A stretch of 64,000 bases of DNA from the NCBI GenBank assembly GCA_013289585.1, contig JABCZR010000015.1, positions 80,337 to 144,336 on the forward strand, given 5' to 3'. Origin of the DNA: Acidobacteriota bacterium. Lineage in GTDB: Bacteria > Acidobacteriota > Terriglobia > Acidiferrales > UBA7541. The translations under genes were made by a program, and so were the position numbers. Shown in pieces: positions 18,796 through 29,009 of this stretch (its first letter is position 1; each line of letters starts with the position of its first letter). Under the pieces are notes generated by a model, which saw only the letters and a program-made list of their open reading frames with translations, was not told the origin of the DNA and ran no database searches.

Positions 18796-19682
18796 GCGTT
18801 GCCCCCTATAACCCTCGATTTCTTCGCTGCGGTGATTTTTTTCAATTCGGCCAGCATCGCGCCGGCATCCTGCGAAAGCAGCCGCGCAGCCAAGCGAATC
18901 AGCACTTCATGCGCTTGGGCAAATTCTTCCGGGAAATCCTGCAAAGCATCCAGATGCGCTTTTATAACCCTGAAATCTCCGCGAGAGAGAGGCCCGGTCC
19001 ACGCCGCCCGCGGCCCGAGATGTTCCATATTTTCCAACACCTGCCGTGTCAATGTCAGTAGCGCTCGGGTGGCCTGGCTGCGTTTCATGCCGAGGGAAAT
19101 CAGCAATTGTGCCGCGGCTTCTTCCACAGCCAGGACATTGGCCGCCGCCATCGTCGCGGCGGCGTGATACAAAACTTTTTTGCCGTTCGGAATTTTCACG
19201 GGCGATCCACCGAGCGAACGCGCGATTTGACGTGCCATGCTAACCGCCTGCGCGTCGCCTTCCACTGCAAACATTCTGCCCTCCAGCGAGGGCACGGCCA
19301 CGCCGCTGAACGATTGCAACGGATGGATGGATCCGACCGCCGCGCCGCAGGCTTTCACAGGATCCAAAACGAGGGCGTCCAGCGCGCCGCTGGTATGCAG
19401 CACAACTTTTGCGCGAAGTTCCTCGGCGCCAATGCGCGCCAGGTCCTGCGCCACAGCGGCAATCTCATCGTCGGGTGTGGCGATCAGGATCACGCGCGAG
19501 ACGAGTATCAGCCGCGTCATGCCGGCGTGCGGTTTTCCCGCGCCGATGAAGCGGACGGCGCGCCGCGCGCTGGCCTCGTTCCGCGTGACAACCGCGCCAA
19601 TCTTCCATCCCAGGTCGCGCAAGCAGCGCCCCAGTGCGCTCCCAACACGTCCCGCCCCGATGATAGCCAAGCTATTTTCCAT
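18792..19682 (-). CDS. Rossmann-fold DUF2520 protein
   Basis: Predicted NAD(P)-binding oxidoreductase-like protein of 296 residues. The N-terminal dinucleotide motif is IIGAGRVGSALG (about 7-18), followed by ILIATPDDEI and HTSGALDAL, and a DUF2520 helical domain with HPLQSFSG and the segment YHAAATMAAANVLAVEEAA. The fold resembles 6-phosphogluconate or ketopantoate reductases, but the substrate is unknown. It is the first gene of the M16 operon and diverges from the glycosyltransferase gene. Confidence 0.85.
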   Translation of the reverse strand: MENSLAIIGAGRVGSALGRCLRDLGWKIGAVVTRNEASARRAVRFIGAGKPHAGMTRLILVSRVILIATPDDEIAAVAQDLARIGAEELRAKVVLHTSGALDALVLDPVKACGAAVGSIHPLQSFSGVAVPSLEGRMFAVEGDAQAVSMARQIARSLGGSPVKIPNGKKVLYHAAATMAAANVLAVEEAAAQLLISLGMKRSQATRALLTLTRQVLENMEHLGPRAAWTGPLSRGDFRVIKAHLDALQDFPEEFAQAHEVLIRLAARLLSQDAGAMLAELKKITAAKKSRVIGGNA

Positions 19683-19725
19683 CTCGTGTTAGCATAACCT
19701 GAGGTCAGCGCCAGCACCAATTTCC

Positions 19726-20880
19726 ATGCATCTTTTCGGACTCCTCGTCTTTGGTTTCATCGCATTTTTCTGGCTTACCCACGGCCTCCGCGTTGCTTAC
19801 GGCGCTTTCCGGCTTCCCTGGCTGAGGGATTTCGCGCCGGCCGCCGATGCGGAGTGTCCGCGCATTTCGCTTCTTTTTGCGGCGCGCGACGAGGAAGAAA
19901 AGCTTCCCGGCGCGCTCGCAACGCTGATGGAAATTGACTATCCGAACCTCGAAGTCATCGCGGTGGATGACCGTTCGAACGACGCGACGGGGCAGATACT
20001 CGACGAATTTGCTGCCGCGCATCCGCGGCTGCGTGTCGTGCATGTTACGGACCTGCCGCAGGGCTGGCTGGGCAAACCTCACGCGTTGCAAAAGGCGTTC
20101 GAATCATCCACCGGCGATTGGCTGCTCTTCACCGATGCGGATGTGCGCTTCAAGCCCGATTCCATTCGCCGCGCGATTGCGCTGGTGAAACAGCGCAACC
20201 TGGACCACCTCTCGCTTTTTGGCGACGTGGAAATGATCGGTTTCTGGGAAAAAGTGCTCATCACATTTTTCGCTTTTCTCTTCCACATTGCCAGCGATCC
20301 TTACCGCGTCAGCAATCCACATTCTCGTTTTTACGTGGGAGTGGGCGCTTTTCAGCTGGTCAGGCGCTCGGCCTATGAAGCCAGCGGAACGCACCGCCGG
20401 CTGGCGATGGAAGTGATCGATGACATGAAACTGGGAAAAATCATCAAGCAATCGGGCTTTCGTTCAGGAGTGGGAATCGCGCAGGATAGCGTGGCCGTTC
20501 GCTGGCACGCGGGGGTCGGCAATCTTGTCCGCGGGGTGACCAAGAACTTTTTCGCCGGCGCCGGGTACAACCTTGGGGTTGTCGCGCTGGGAATCACCGG
20601 CCTGCTGCTTCTCAATGTGGCGCCCTTTTTTGGCGTCTTGCTCGGCCACGGCTGGATTCGAATCTTCGCGGCCGCGGCGCTCGCGCTGATTCTCTGCTTC
20701 CACACCGGCGTCGCGGTGACCATGCGCGTCTCGCCACTCTATTCGCTCACCCACACACTCGGCGCCATCCTGTTGAGTTACATGCTGCTGCGCTCGACGT
20801 TCGTCACGTTGAAGCAAGGCGGCATCGTCTGGCGCGGCACATTTTATCCACTCGAAGAATTGAAGCGGGGCAGCGTCTAG
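19726..20880 (+). CDS. Membrane glycosyltransferase, family 2 (HpnB-like)
   Basis: Inner-membrane glycosyltransferase of 384 residues. It has an N-terminal anchor ([15 protein letters not shown]), a GT-A domain with [36 protein letters not shown] and the metal motif FTDADVRF (about 137-144), and three C-terminal helices. GWLGKPxA with TDADV resembles hopanoid-associated HpnB/HpnI-type enzymes; the acceptor is not known. Its stop codon shares the palindrome CTAG with the stop of uvrB. Confidence 0.85.
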   Translation: MHLFGLLVFGFIAFFWLTHGLRVAYGAFRLPWLRDFAPAADAECPRISLLFAARDEEEKLPGALATLMEIDYPNLEVIAVDDRSNDATGQILDEFAAAHPRLRVVHVTDLPQGWLGKPHALQKAFESSTGDWLLFTDADVRFKPDSIRRAIALVKQRNLDHLSLFGDVEMIGFWEKVLITFFAFLFHIASDPYRVSNPHSRFYVGVGAFQLVRRSAYEASGTHRRLAMEVIDDMKLGKIIKQSGFRSGVGIAQDSVAVRWHAGVGNLVRGVTKNFFAGAGYNLGVVALGITGLLLLNVAPFFGVLLGHGWIRIFAAAALALILCFHTGVAVTMRVSPLYSLTHTLGAILLSYMLLRSTFVTLKQGGIVWRGTFYPLEELKRGSV

Positions 20881-22925
20881 CTCGCAGAGTCAGAAGCTGC
20901 AGTGGCAGATGCGGTGGAAAACAGCCCGGATAAATCCTTCTGCTTCAGCGAACGGATGCGATCGCGCAGTTGAGCTGCCTTCTCGAATTCAAACTTTTTG
21001 GCGGCTTCGCGCATTTGGGTCTCGAGCTGCTGTAAGACTTCCGCGAGCTGCACTTCGCTCTTGATATTGGCCGCGGCGGCATCCAGCCCGGCGTCATCGA
21101 TCGGCACGGTCACGTAATCCGCTTCGACAATTCTCGCCAGGTCCATATCCACGGACTTGATGATGGACATCGGCGTAATGTTATTTTCCGTGTTGTAGGC
21201 CACCTGTTTCGCACGCCGGCGGTTGGTTTCGTCGATGGCCTGATTCATGGAATCGGTCCGGCGATCCGCATATAAGATTGCCCGGCCCTCGACATTGCGC
21301 GCGCAGCGGCCGATGGTTTGAATCAACGACGTGGTACTGCGCAAGAATCCTTCTTTATCCGCGTCCAGAACGGCGACCAGCGATACTTCCGGCAAATCCA
21401 ATCCTTCGCGCAGCAAGTTGATGCCGATCAGCACGTCGAATTCCCCACGGCGCAAATCACGCAGAATTTTGATGCGGTCGAGCGTTTCCACTTCCGAATG
21501 CAGGTAACGGCATTTCACGCCAATCTCCGAAAAATATTCGGACAGATCCTCGGCCATTCGTTTGGTCAGCGTGGTCACCAGCACGCGCTCGTTTTTCTCC
21601 GCACGCACGCGAATTTCTTCCAGCAGATCGTCTACTTGCCCCTTCACCGGGCGGATCTCGACCTGAGGATCGACCAATCCCGTGGGACGAATTACCTGCT
21701 CGACGACTTCGCCGCCCGCGCGCGTCAGCTCGTACGGCCCCGGCGTGGCGGAGACGTACACTACCTGATTCATGCGGTGTTCAAATTCTTCAAAGGTAAG
21801 CGGCCGGTTGTCCAGCGCCGAGGGCATTCGAAAGCCGTAATCCACCAGCGTTTGCTTGCGCGCGCGGTCGCCGTTGAACATGCCGCGCACTTGCCCGACG
21901 GTCTGGTGCGATTCGTCGATGAACATCAAGAAATCCTGCGGCACGTAGTCCAGCAGCGTCGGGGGCGCTTCGCCTGGCAGCCGTCCGCTTAAGTGGCGCG
22001 AATAATTCTCGACGCCGTGGCAATAGCCGATGGTACGCATCATTTCGATGTCAAACATCGTGCGTTGCACGACGCGCTGGGCTTCGACGAATTTTCCCTG
22101 CTTCTCCAGCTCCTTCTTCCACCACCACAGCTCTTCCTGGATCGTTACGATGGCGCGGTCGCGTTGTTCCTGCGGCATCACATAGTGCGTTTTTGGAAAG
22201 ATCGTTACCTGAGGCAAATCTTCCTGGCCTGATTTCACTTCGCCGGTCAGGGGATCGATCTGTCGGATGGAATCGATCTGCTCGCCCCACATCTCCAGGC
22301 GGAAGCCTTCGTCCTGATACGGTGGGTAGATCTCGATCATGTCGCCGCGCACGCGAAATGTACCGCGGCGCAAATCTTCCGATCGCTCATATTGAACGTC
22401 CACCAAGCGGCGCAGAAGCGCCTCACGCGAAGTCTGCTGCCCTTTCACCAGGGTGATCAGCATTCCGTAATAGGCTTCGGGCGAGCCGATGCCGTAAATG
22501 CAGGAAACGGACGCGACGATCACGACGTCGCGCCGTTCGAAAAGCGATCGCGTCGCACTCATGCGCAGCTTGTCCAGCTCGTCGTTAATGGTCGCTTCTT
22601 TGTCGATGTAAATATCCGCGGAGGGAACGTAAGCTTCCGGCTGGTAGAAATCGTAGTAGCTGACGAAATATTCGACGGCATTCTCCGGGAAAAACCCCTT
22701 GAACTCATGGTACAGCTGCGCCGCCAGCGTCTTATTGTGCGCCAGCACCAGCGCGGGACGGTTGGCCTGCTCGATCAACTTCGCCATGGTGAAGGTTTTG
22801 CCCGAGCCCGTCACGCCCAGCAGGACCTGATGGTTCGCGCCCGCTTCCAGGCCGCGATAGAGCTGTTCAATCGCCGCCGGCTGATCGCCCCGCGGCTGGT
22901 AGTTGCTATGGAGCTTGAATTTCAT
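20877..22925 (-). CDS. uvrB: UvrABC excinuclease subunit B
   Basis: DNA-damage verification helicase of nucleotide excision repair, 682 residues. Walker A is GVTGSGKTF (about 39-47); the beta-hairpin segment [16 protein letters not shown] Walker B, helicase motifs [10 protein letters not shown] and [14 protein letters not shown], and the C-terminal UVR domain binding UvrC ([19 protein letters not shown]) are all present. GGAGACCGGTCCC precedes ATG 22925, with a GCAGCCC/GGGCTGC hairpin (22940-22959) just upstream. TATAAT at 22975-22970 is a possible -10. No LexA box was recognised. Confidence 0.98.
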   Translation of the reverse strand: MKFKLHSNYQPRGDQPAAIEQLYRGLEAGANHQVLLGVTGSGKTFTMAKLIEQANRPALVLAHNKTLAAQLYHEFKGFFPENAVEYFVSYYDFYQPEAYVPSADIYIDKEATINDELDKLRMSATRSLFERRDVVIVASVSCIYGIGSPEAYYGMLITLVKGQQTSREALLRRLVDVQYERSEDLRRGTFRVRGDMIEIYPPYQDEGFRLEMWGEQIDSIRQIDPLTGEVKSGQEDLPQVTIFPKTHYVMPQEQRDRAIVTIQEELWWWKKELEKQGKFVEAQRVVQRTMFDIEMMRTIGYCHGVENYSRHLSGRLPGEAPPTLLDYVPQDFLMFIDESHQTVGQVRGMFNGDRARKQTLVDYGFRMPSALDNRPLTFEEFEHRMNQVVYVSATPGPYELTRAGGEVVEQVIRPTGLVDPQVEIRPVKGQVDDLLEEIRVRAEKNERVLVTTLTKRMAEDLSEYFSEIGVKCRYLHSEVETLDRIKILRDLRRGEFDVLIGINLLREGLDLPEVSLVAVLDADKEGFLRSTTSLIQTIGRCARNVEGRAILYADRRTDSMNQAIDETNRRRAKQVAYNTENNITPMSIIKSVDMDLARIVEADYVTVPIDDAGLDAAAANIKSEVQLAEVLQQLETQMREAAKKFEFEKAAQLRDRIRSLKQKDLSGLFSTASATAASDSAS

Positions 22926-23136
22926 GGGACCGGTCTCCTGCAGCCCTGACAGGGGCTGCCGAAACCCCCATTATACTCCGGCATGCAAGCTTTGGCGTTT
23001 GGCTCTCGAATCAAGGAGCAGGCCGTTTCCGCCGAAGGCACTGACGGAACGCCGACAGAACAGCAGCGCGCTGTGATGTGGACTCAGCAAGGAAGGGTAA
23101 ACGGGAGAAGTATTGCGGCGAAGATTCGCCTCGGTC

Positions 23137-24171
23137 CTATTTCTTTTTGCCTTTTTTGTCCTTCTTGTGCTTTTTCTTTTTTTTATCGTCGCTCCCAAGG
23201 GCCAATCTTTCAGCCCCCTTCATCTTATGCTCCTTGAGCTCATTGAGAAGGCCTTCGTCCGTCAAATCGAGCGGGTGCGAGTGTTTCCAGTCGTGTTTTG
23301 CAATCTTCGAGAGGCGTTTGACGACGTGTTTGTCGTCCACCGCGATGGCCAGTTCCCTGCGAGTATCAAAGCTTCCGGGCGCCAGGTTGATGGAGCCCAC
23401 GATGGCGCGGGCATGGTCGGCCAGGAGCATCTTGGCGTGGAGTTTAAGGTGTTTCAATTTGTGAATCTTGATGCCGACATCCTCCATGATGCGCATCCCG
23501 CCGACAGCTTCCACCAATTTTTCCTTTTTCAGTTTGTGCGGAGGACGGGCCATGATGTGAACTTTCACACCACGGTTTGCCGCGCGGACCAGGCGTTCAA
23601 TAATAACGGCATCCTGATAGCGCTCGTTCTGCAGAAAGATGGATTCCTTGGCGCCGTCGATAAATTCGGCAATGCGCTCGCGACCGTTGCCGCAGCACCA
23701 GATGAGATGCGAATTCTCGGTCCCTCGAAAGGGCTTTCGATTCCAGTCGGCCTCGAAGCATTCGATGATTTCGGCAACTTCGTGGGCATGAGAAGTGACG
23801 ATGGCGTAATCGCGAGTTTCAGTAAGGTTCTTCGTTTCCCAGTTCAGAGATTTCACAAATGCGGTCTCGTCATCCACTACCATGGACTTTTCGTGGGTGA
23901 CGTCGTACTCGGGGTTGCTGTCGATGACTTTGACACCCGCAGCCACCAGCTTTTTGTGAGACTCCTTGTTTTCCGATTCACCGCTGCGGCGGGCAGGGTT
24001 CAGCATGATGCGCACCTGCACGCCGCGATGCTGGGCGGCGATCACGGCCTTCAGAAGAGAGGGATCCGAGAAAAGGAACATTTTGACGCGCAGCGACTTT
24101 GTCGCGCCGTTGATGGCGTCCAGAATCGGCTTGGACGAATCGTCAGGCATAACGATGAGGGAACGAGACAC
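23137..24171 (-). CDS. Phospholipase D-like protein with two HKD motifs and poly-Lys tail
   Basis: PLD-superfamily protein of 344 residues with two catalytic motifs: THEKSMVVDDETAFVKSLNW (about 116-135) and LHAKMLLADHARAIVGSIN (about 245-263). This is the two-domain layout of cardiolipin-synthase-like phosphodiesterases or nucleases. It has no signal peptide or membrane helix. The C-terminus is a run of mostly lysines after GSDD, suited to binding nucleic acid or anionic lipid. Stand-alone gene; the substrate is unknown. Confidence 0.85.
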   Translation of the reverse strand: MSRSLIVMPDDSSKPILDAINGATKSLRVKMFLFSDPSLLKAVIAAQHRGVQVRIMLNPARRSGESENKESHKKLVAAGVKVIDSNPEYDVTHEKSMVVDDETAFVKSLNWETKNLTETRDYAIVTSHAHEVAEIIECFEADWNRKPFRGTENSHLIWCCGNGRERIAEFIDGAKESIFLQNERYQDAVIIERLVRAANRGVKVHIMARPPHKLKKEKLVEAVGGMRIMEDVGIKIHKLKHLKLHAKMLLADHARAIVGSINLAPGSFDTRRELAIAVDDKHVVKRLSKIAKHDWKHSHPLDLTDEGLLNELKEHKMKGAERLALGSDDKKKKKHKKDKKGKKK

Positions 24172-24421
24172 TGGGCCTCCTTGAGATGGCGAGAGATCAC
24201 TCCAGCCGCGGTTCGGTGATTAGCACATTGAAAAACTAGTGCTCATTCAGAGGGCGTTCCACTGTCAAAAGTAACAGTGAGCGGGCTTCGCCGGATCGAG
24301 CTAAAACCGCAATTTACGGGCCTTTTCATCGCATCGAGGACGGGCCGTTCTCGTTCGCGGCGGCAGGGCCGTGGTAGATTATGCGACGGCTGCCAGATTC
24401 TCGCAATTTGAGGAAACCTCT

Positions 24422-25138
24422 ATGTCTAAAGCCAGACCAACCACCGGAGCCGACGGACGTCCGCTCCCCATCCTGCCGCCGGAGCGTGACGCGCGCGTTT
24501 GGGCGCGGCTGGTGCGCGTGATGTTTTACACCCCGGGTTTCATGGGCCTGCTGCTCATCAAAGCAGGCGAGCCGACAAGCTTTGGCATCACAGTAGAGCT
24601 GCTGATGTTGTCCAGCGCGTCGGCCATCGTCGGCGGACTCTTTATCGCCTCGGAATCAACTGACAAGGGCGCCGATCAGTCGTCCAAGGTTGGCGTGTGG
24701 AGCGGGGCGCTGGTGCTCGAGTTACTCTGCGTGGTGTCTTTCTTGTGCGCGATACCATCGCTGTTCCATGAATTGGCGCACAGCAGGCTTGTGCACGACG
24801 TGGCCCCCGGCACCGCCGCGGTCGCGCTGGGTGCCTCCGAACTTCTGCCGGCGGTAGCGATCCTGCCGTTCCTGCTCTACCAGTTGGCCGGGTTTGGCAC
24901 CGTACATTTTGTCGTGCCGAAGGCGGTGAACTGGGTCATTAACTTGCTCATTCTCTGCCTGATCATCGCCAGCTATATCGCCTACCGCGAAGGCGACTAT
25001 GGGATGGAAAAGGGGTTCGCTGGGACGCTGGTTCTCATCATGGCGATTACCGTGTTCTATGGAGTGCTCAAATTGAGGCAGATGCAGGCGGCCTTCGACG
25101 CGAATTGCCCGCCGAAGGAGCCGAAAGAGGCGAAGTAG
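24422..25138 (+). CDS. Multi-pass membrane protein, function unknown
   Basis: 238 residues with a polar, Pro-rich N-terminal 30 residues and about six hydrophobic helices (FMGLLLIKAG, LLMLSSASAIVGGLFIAS, ALVLELLCVVSFLCAIPSL, then three more), ending in an acidic/basic tail. No family recognised. ATG 24422 has TTGAGG eight bases upstream; an in-frame GTG at 24371 is less likely. Confidence 0.75.
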   Translation: MSKARPTTGADGRPLPILPPERDARVWARLVRVMFYTPGFMGLLLIKAGEPTSFGITVELLMLSSASAIVGGLFIASESTDKGADQSSKVGVWSGALVLELLCVVSFLCAIPSLFHELAHSRLVHDVAPGTAAVALGASELLPAVAILPFLLYQLAGFGTVHFVVPKAVNWVINLLILCLIIASYIAYREGDYGMEKGFAGTLVLIMAITVFYGVLKLRQMQAAFDANCPPKEPKEAK

Positions 25139-25231
25139 CCGCGTCAGGCGCGATCTGATCCCGGGCGGAGTATTTTAACTATCGTTGCAGTGAGATTGCT
25201 CGGAGCTTTGGCGCTGACTCCAGCCGCCGCA

Positions 25232-26209
25232 TCAGGGGCGAATAACCGGGGCCGCGAATACCAGGAGCACTTCCGAGTGGCTGTTGGCGTCGACGTTGTA
25301 ACGCACGCGGTTTGAGCCATCGGACTTTGCCACGGTGACATCCATCAGCTGGCTGGCGTTTTCGGTGGCGCGGACCACCAAGCCGGTGGTCAATGAAATA
25401 TAGGTGATGATTTCGTTGGAACCTCGCGCCGTGCCCGTGGTCTTCAAATCATGGATCTTGAAATCGTCTGGCGTCGCATCCTTCGGGGAGGACTTCTGCT
25501 TTAGCGATGCCGTCGTCAACAGCACCGCGCAGGTATCGGAAACGCCGGTCCCAGATGAGACTTCGCCCATGAGCGAAAGCTGGCTGGCCCGGCACGGCTC
25601 GTTTTGTACGTATTGCGATTCCCGCTCCCAGACCAGGGACGCAATCGGCGCGCTCGCCGGTTCCGGCTGTTCGGACTTCCATTTCTCGCCAAGTTTCGCG
25701 CCGTTGACCGGAAGCGTCCACGCCAGCGCGAAGCGCGCCACCCATTCACGCCAGGCTTGCTGCTGCTCGGGAGAGAGCGAATCCAAGCCGCTTACTTTTT
25801 CCACCGAACCGTTTGAAGAAATTGTAAATTCCACGGTTTTAGGGTCAGAAACATCGCGCGGAATCCGGCCATCGGGTTCCTGGCCGTCCGGCTTTTTTAA
25901 CTGTGCGCTGGAATCCAGATTGCGAAAAAATGCTCGCGCATGAATGGCAGCTTTGCCACCGGCCACTTGCGAGTCCAGGACATCAATCTGAAGCACGCCA
26001 TGCGCATCCAACTGCGAACTACTCGGCGCCATCGGCGTGGCGACATTGCTCTCTGTCTTTACGTTTCTATCGCTGTGGTAGCGGATCATGTAAGTGAATG
26101 TCTGCCCAGCCTGCAGCCTCGGCAGAAGGCTGACACGATTGTCGCCCGAGCCCGCAGCGGCAACCGCCAGGAGAAGTATTCCCGCAATGAGTTGAATCGT
26201 GTTTTTCAT
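25232..26209 (-). CDS. Secreted hypothetical protein
   Basis: Exported protein of about 325 residues, with signal segment MKNTIQLIAGILLLAVAAAG. The mature part has YMIRYHSDRNVKTES, a DPKTVEFTISSNGSVEKVSG segment and ITYISLTTGLVVRATENAS, a beta-rich pattern reminiscent of proteins with a DUF6263-like fold, but no family is established. ATG 26209 begins at the signal peptide; an open frame extends to 26272 and would overlap the AsmA-like gene stop. Follows that gene on the same strand. Confidence 0.7.
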   Translation of the reverse strand: MKNTIQLIAGILLLAVAAAGSGDNRVSLLPRLQAGQTFTYMIRYHSDRNVKTESNVATPMAPSSSQLDAHGVLQIDVLDSQVAGGKAAIHARAFFRNLDSSAQLKKPDGQEPDGRIPRDVSDPKTVEFTISSNGSVEKVSGLDSLSPEQQQAWREWVARFALAWTLPVNGAKLGEKWKSEQPEPASAPIASLVWERESQYVQNEPCRASQLSLMGEVSSGTGVSDTCAVLLTTASLKQKSSPKDATPDDFKIHDLKTTGTARGSNEIITYISLTTGLVVRATENASQLMDVTVAKSDGSNRVRYNVDANSHSEVLLVFAAPVIRP

Positions 26210-26268
26210 AACCGATTCGATGCTTTCACCGCCGCGCATTCGAACGAACCGATTCGAACGTTCGAATC

Positions 26269-28896
26269 TCAATCCGCGGGCTGCCGAGCTCCTGCCTTTT
26301 CCACCGAAATCTTAGGCCCATCCAATGGCCCGGAAATCTTTAGCACGTGTCCTATCGAGATGTCCATGGTCTTGCGGCCCTTGCTCTTGCGCGCGCTCGC
26401 CGTTTCCACGGCCAGGTCCGCGTCCTGCCCAAAGCTAAGTGTTCCATTGACCAGCGTCCACTCCTTGCCGCCGTCCAGCTTGAGCTCTTCCAGGAAAATG
26501 CTGCGATCCTTCAGGCGGAAAGAGCCTTCTCCGCTCGCCCACAGCGAGTTTCCAGTGTGCACAGCGCCATCGGCGATGCTGGCGTTCACATCCCAGCCAC
26601 GAAATTCCACCTTGCTCAACTGAAAATCGCCGCGCCCTGCGAGTTTTGCTAACAATTCGTCGCGGCCCACGCCTTCGGTCTTCAGTTGCAAAGTTCCCGC
26701 CGCTACACCGGTCACGCGTTCCGCCACGCGTCCAGTTCCCGGAAGCTGCGCCAGATTTACACGTTCGAATTGCGCCGCGACGTCATAAGTGGGCCGCGGC
26801 AAGAACCTGGCATCTATTCTGGCACGTACCGAGCCCCCAGCCCATTCCGCGTTCGCGTCGCTGACCTCCAAATGCAAATCGTGCAGCGAACCTTTCGCGC
26901 GCACCTGCTCGAGCTGCAGTTTCTCGATGGTCAATTGCCCAACCTCAAGCTCGCCTTCGGCGTTAACGCGCCGTACAAGTTCGCTCGCAGGTGTGCTCGG
27001 CGCCGAACCACCTAGCAGCGATGGCAGCAGACGCTGCAACCAGCCGGGCCGCGCTCTTGGGCCTACCCAGCGATCCAACTCCGCGGCATCCAACTGATCC
27101 GTGGCCAAACGGAATTTCCAGCGTGGCCCGTCTTCGCCGTCCGTTGCGGGAGTTTCCTCAATGTTTCCCGACCATGATCCCCCGAACGCTTCCACTTTCA
27201 TGAGTTGCGCGATACGCCGGCCTTCGACCCAATCCAGGGCGCCCTCGGATATTTTGAGGGGCTGGTTCAATCCCGCGACAGTCAAGCTTGCGTTAGTAAA
27301 CCCGATTCTTCCATTCCAGTTGCCGCTGAACGGCTTTTTCCATTGCCACTTCGTCTGCGCCGTGGCCTGCCCGCTTAATTCCCAGCCGTGATTTAGCTGG
27401 TGTCCAAAAGCGGCAGCCAACTGCAGAAAATTTTCTGTTTTAGGAAGATTGCCTTCCAGGCTGAAGCTGCCTCCTTGTGTGTTCAAGTCATGCTCGAGAG
27501 TTAGGTCCGCGGCGTTGTTCATGGCCAGGGCAACGCGGCGTTTTTTTGGGGCCATAACTTCGCGGAGGTCGCCGCCGAGCGCAACTCGAACCGGCCCAAC
27601 CACCAGCATGGAGCGATCTCGGCCACCGCGAACTGCACCGATGCGTATTGGCTCGGCAAAACCCGGCACTTTCACGACGCCGCCGGCACTGGAGAGCGCT
27701 GCCGATTCCACTGCGAGCGGCCACCCGCGCAGAATCATCCCGCCGGTAAAATACTGTTCCGCCGTGATGCCCTCTGCCACGTCCGGGTGAAATGCCCGGT
27801 ACCACGCCAGCAAATCGGAAGCCTGCACACCCATGGAATCGAGGCGGAATTCCGTGGAAGACTCGTCTGCCCCCGCGCGTTCGAATCGTCCGCGCAAATT
27901 CGAACGGGGCCCTTCCACGGCGATCTGCTCGGCAACCAGGTTCCCGGAACCGATGTTCCAACGGCCATTCACCTTCGCGTTGACGCGCGGATTGTCCGCA
28001 CGCTCGGTCAAGTCCCAGCGATGGATTTCCGAAGCGCGGCCCTGCACCAAAAACGTCCAATCTCCCGGCTGATCTTCCGCGGCGTTGCCGCTTTTAGCCG
28101 TCGCCTCCAGAGCGAATAGCCCACGCACACCATAATCCTGCCCGCGAAAAAGACGGAAGATGTCCGCAAGCGAAGCCTGACTCCATTGCAAACTGATCTC
28201 CGCGGGCTGCAGGCGCGCCGAAGTTCCCGCCAGGTCGCCGCGCACCTTGATGGTGCCCGCCGATTGGAGCGACACACCGCTGCGCCAGGGCTGCGCCTCG
28301 AGTTGCAGAGACCAGCGGCCCGGAGACATCTGCTCAATGCTTCCCGCAACATTCGTGAAGGCGAACGGCAGCTTGTTCTCCTGCTCCTTGAAATTGACGC
28401 GTCCATCCTCAATCTCAATTTTCTGGAGACGATTTACTGGCGCGACGGGCGAGGGCGGCCCAAACGCGCGGGCACTCTGCCCGGCAGCCGGTTTTGCTGG
28501 CGGCAGCCAGCGCTCGAGGTTCCATCGTCCCTCCACATTGCGCACCAGGATCAAGCTGGGTCTGCTCACGGAAATGGTTCCAAATTCAAAGCGACCGCGC
28601 AGCAGGTCCATCCATCGCAATCCGGCGCTCAAATGTTCGGCGCGCAGAAAATATTCGTAGCCGAAGGCCGGGTCCTCCCCCACCGTCACGCCATCGGCTT
28701 CGAGTTGCGGCCTCGGTAGAATATGCACGTTGAAGGACTCCACTTCCACCGGCCTTCCAAAAGCCTTTTCCAATTGGGCCACCAGATAGCCATGCACGCT
28801 GTGGGTCCGCGAGAGCAGCGACACGCCGGCCTGCAAGGCGATGAGCAAGAGCAGGACCGCCAGAGTCGTCTTCCACCACTTTCGCGGTATTTTCAT
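26269..28896 (-). CDS. AsmA-family protein
   Basis: Large envelope protein of 875 residues. It has one N-terminal anchor (TTLAVLLLLIALQAGVSLL), an AsmA domain starting with LVAQLEKAFGRPVEVESFNV and ISVSRPSLILVRNVEGRWNL, and a long beta-rich body with a C-terminal AsmA_2-like half (ERVTGVAAGTLQLKTEGVG). Such proteins form hydrophobic grooves and are implicated in phospholipid transport to, and assembly of, the outer membrane. This indicates a diderm envelope. Confidence 0.88.
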   Translation of the reverse strand: MKIPRKWWKTTLAVLLLLIALQAGVSLLSRTHSVHGYLVAQLEKAFGRPVEVESFNVHILPRPQLEADGVTVGEDPAFGYEYFLRAEHLSAGLRWMDLLRGRFEFGTISVSRPSLILVRNVEGRWNLERWLPPAKPAAGQSARAFGPPSPVAPVNRLQKIEIEDGRVNFKEQENKLPFAFTNVAGSIEQMSPGRWSLQLEAQPWRSGVSLQSAGTIKVRGDLAGTSARLQPAEISLQWSQASLADIFRLFRGQDYGVRGLFALEATAKSGNAAEDQPGDWTFLVQGRASEIHRWDLTERADNPRVNAKVNGRWNIGSGNLVAEQIAVEGPRSNLRGRFERAGADESSTEFRLDSMGVQASDLLAWYRAFHPDVAEGITAEQYFTGGMILRGWPLAVESAALSSAGGVVKVPGFAEPIRIGAVRGGRDRSMLVVGPVRVALGGDLREVMAPKKRRVALAMNNAADLTLEHDLNTQGGSFSLEGNLPKTENFLQLAAAFGHQLNHGWELSGQATAQTKWQWKKPFSGNWNGRIGFTNASLTVAGLNQPLKISEGALDWVEGRRIAQLMKVEAFGGSWSGNIEETPATDGEDGPRWKFRLATDQLDAAELDRWVGPRARPGWLQRLLPSLLGGSAPSTPASELVRRVNAEGELEVGQLTIEKLQLEQVRAKGSLHDLHLEVSDANAEWAGGSVRARIDARFLPRPTYDVAAQFERVNLAQLPGTGRVAERVTGVAAGTLQLKTEGVGRDELLAKLAGRGDFQLSKVEFRGWDVNASIADGAVHTGNSLWASGEGSFRLKDRSIFLEELKLDGGKEWTLVNGTLSFGQDADLAVETASARKSKGRKTMDISIGHVLKISGPLDGPKISVEKAGARQPAD

Positions 28897-29009
28897 TTCG
28901 CTCGGAAGTTTCGCAGAGTCATGCGCAAAAGGGTAGGGGCGACGCTGTGCCCGCCTGGAAGTGGGGGCTTAGCTTCATCCTGTTTGCAATCCTTGTTGAA
29001 GAAATGTTT

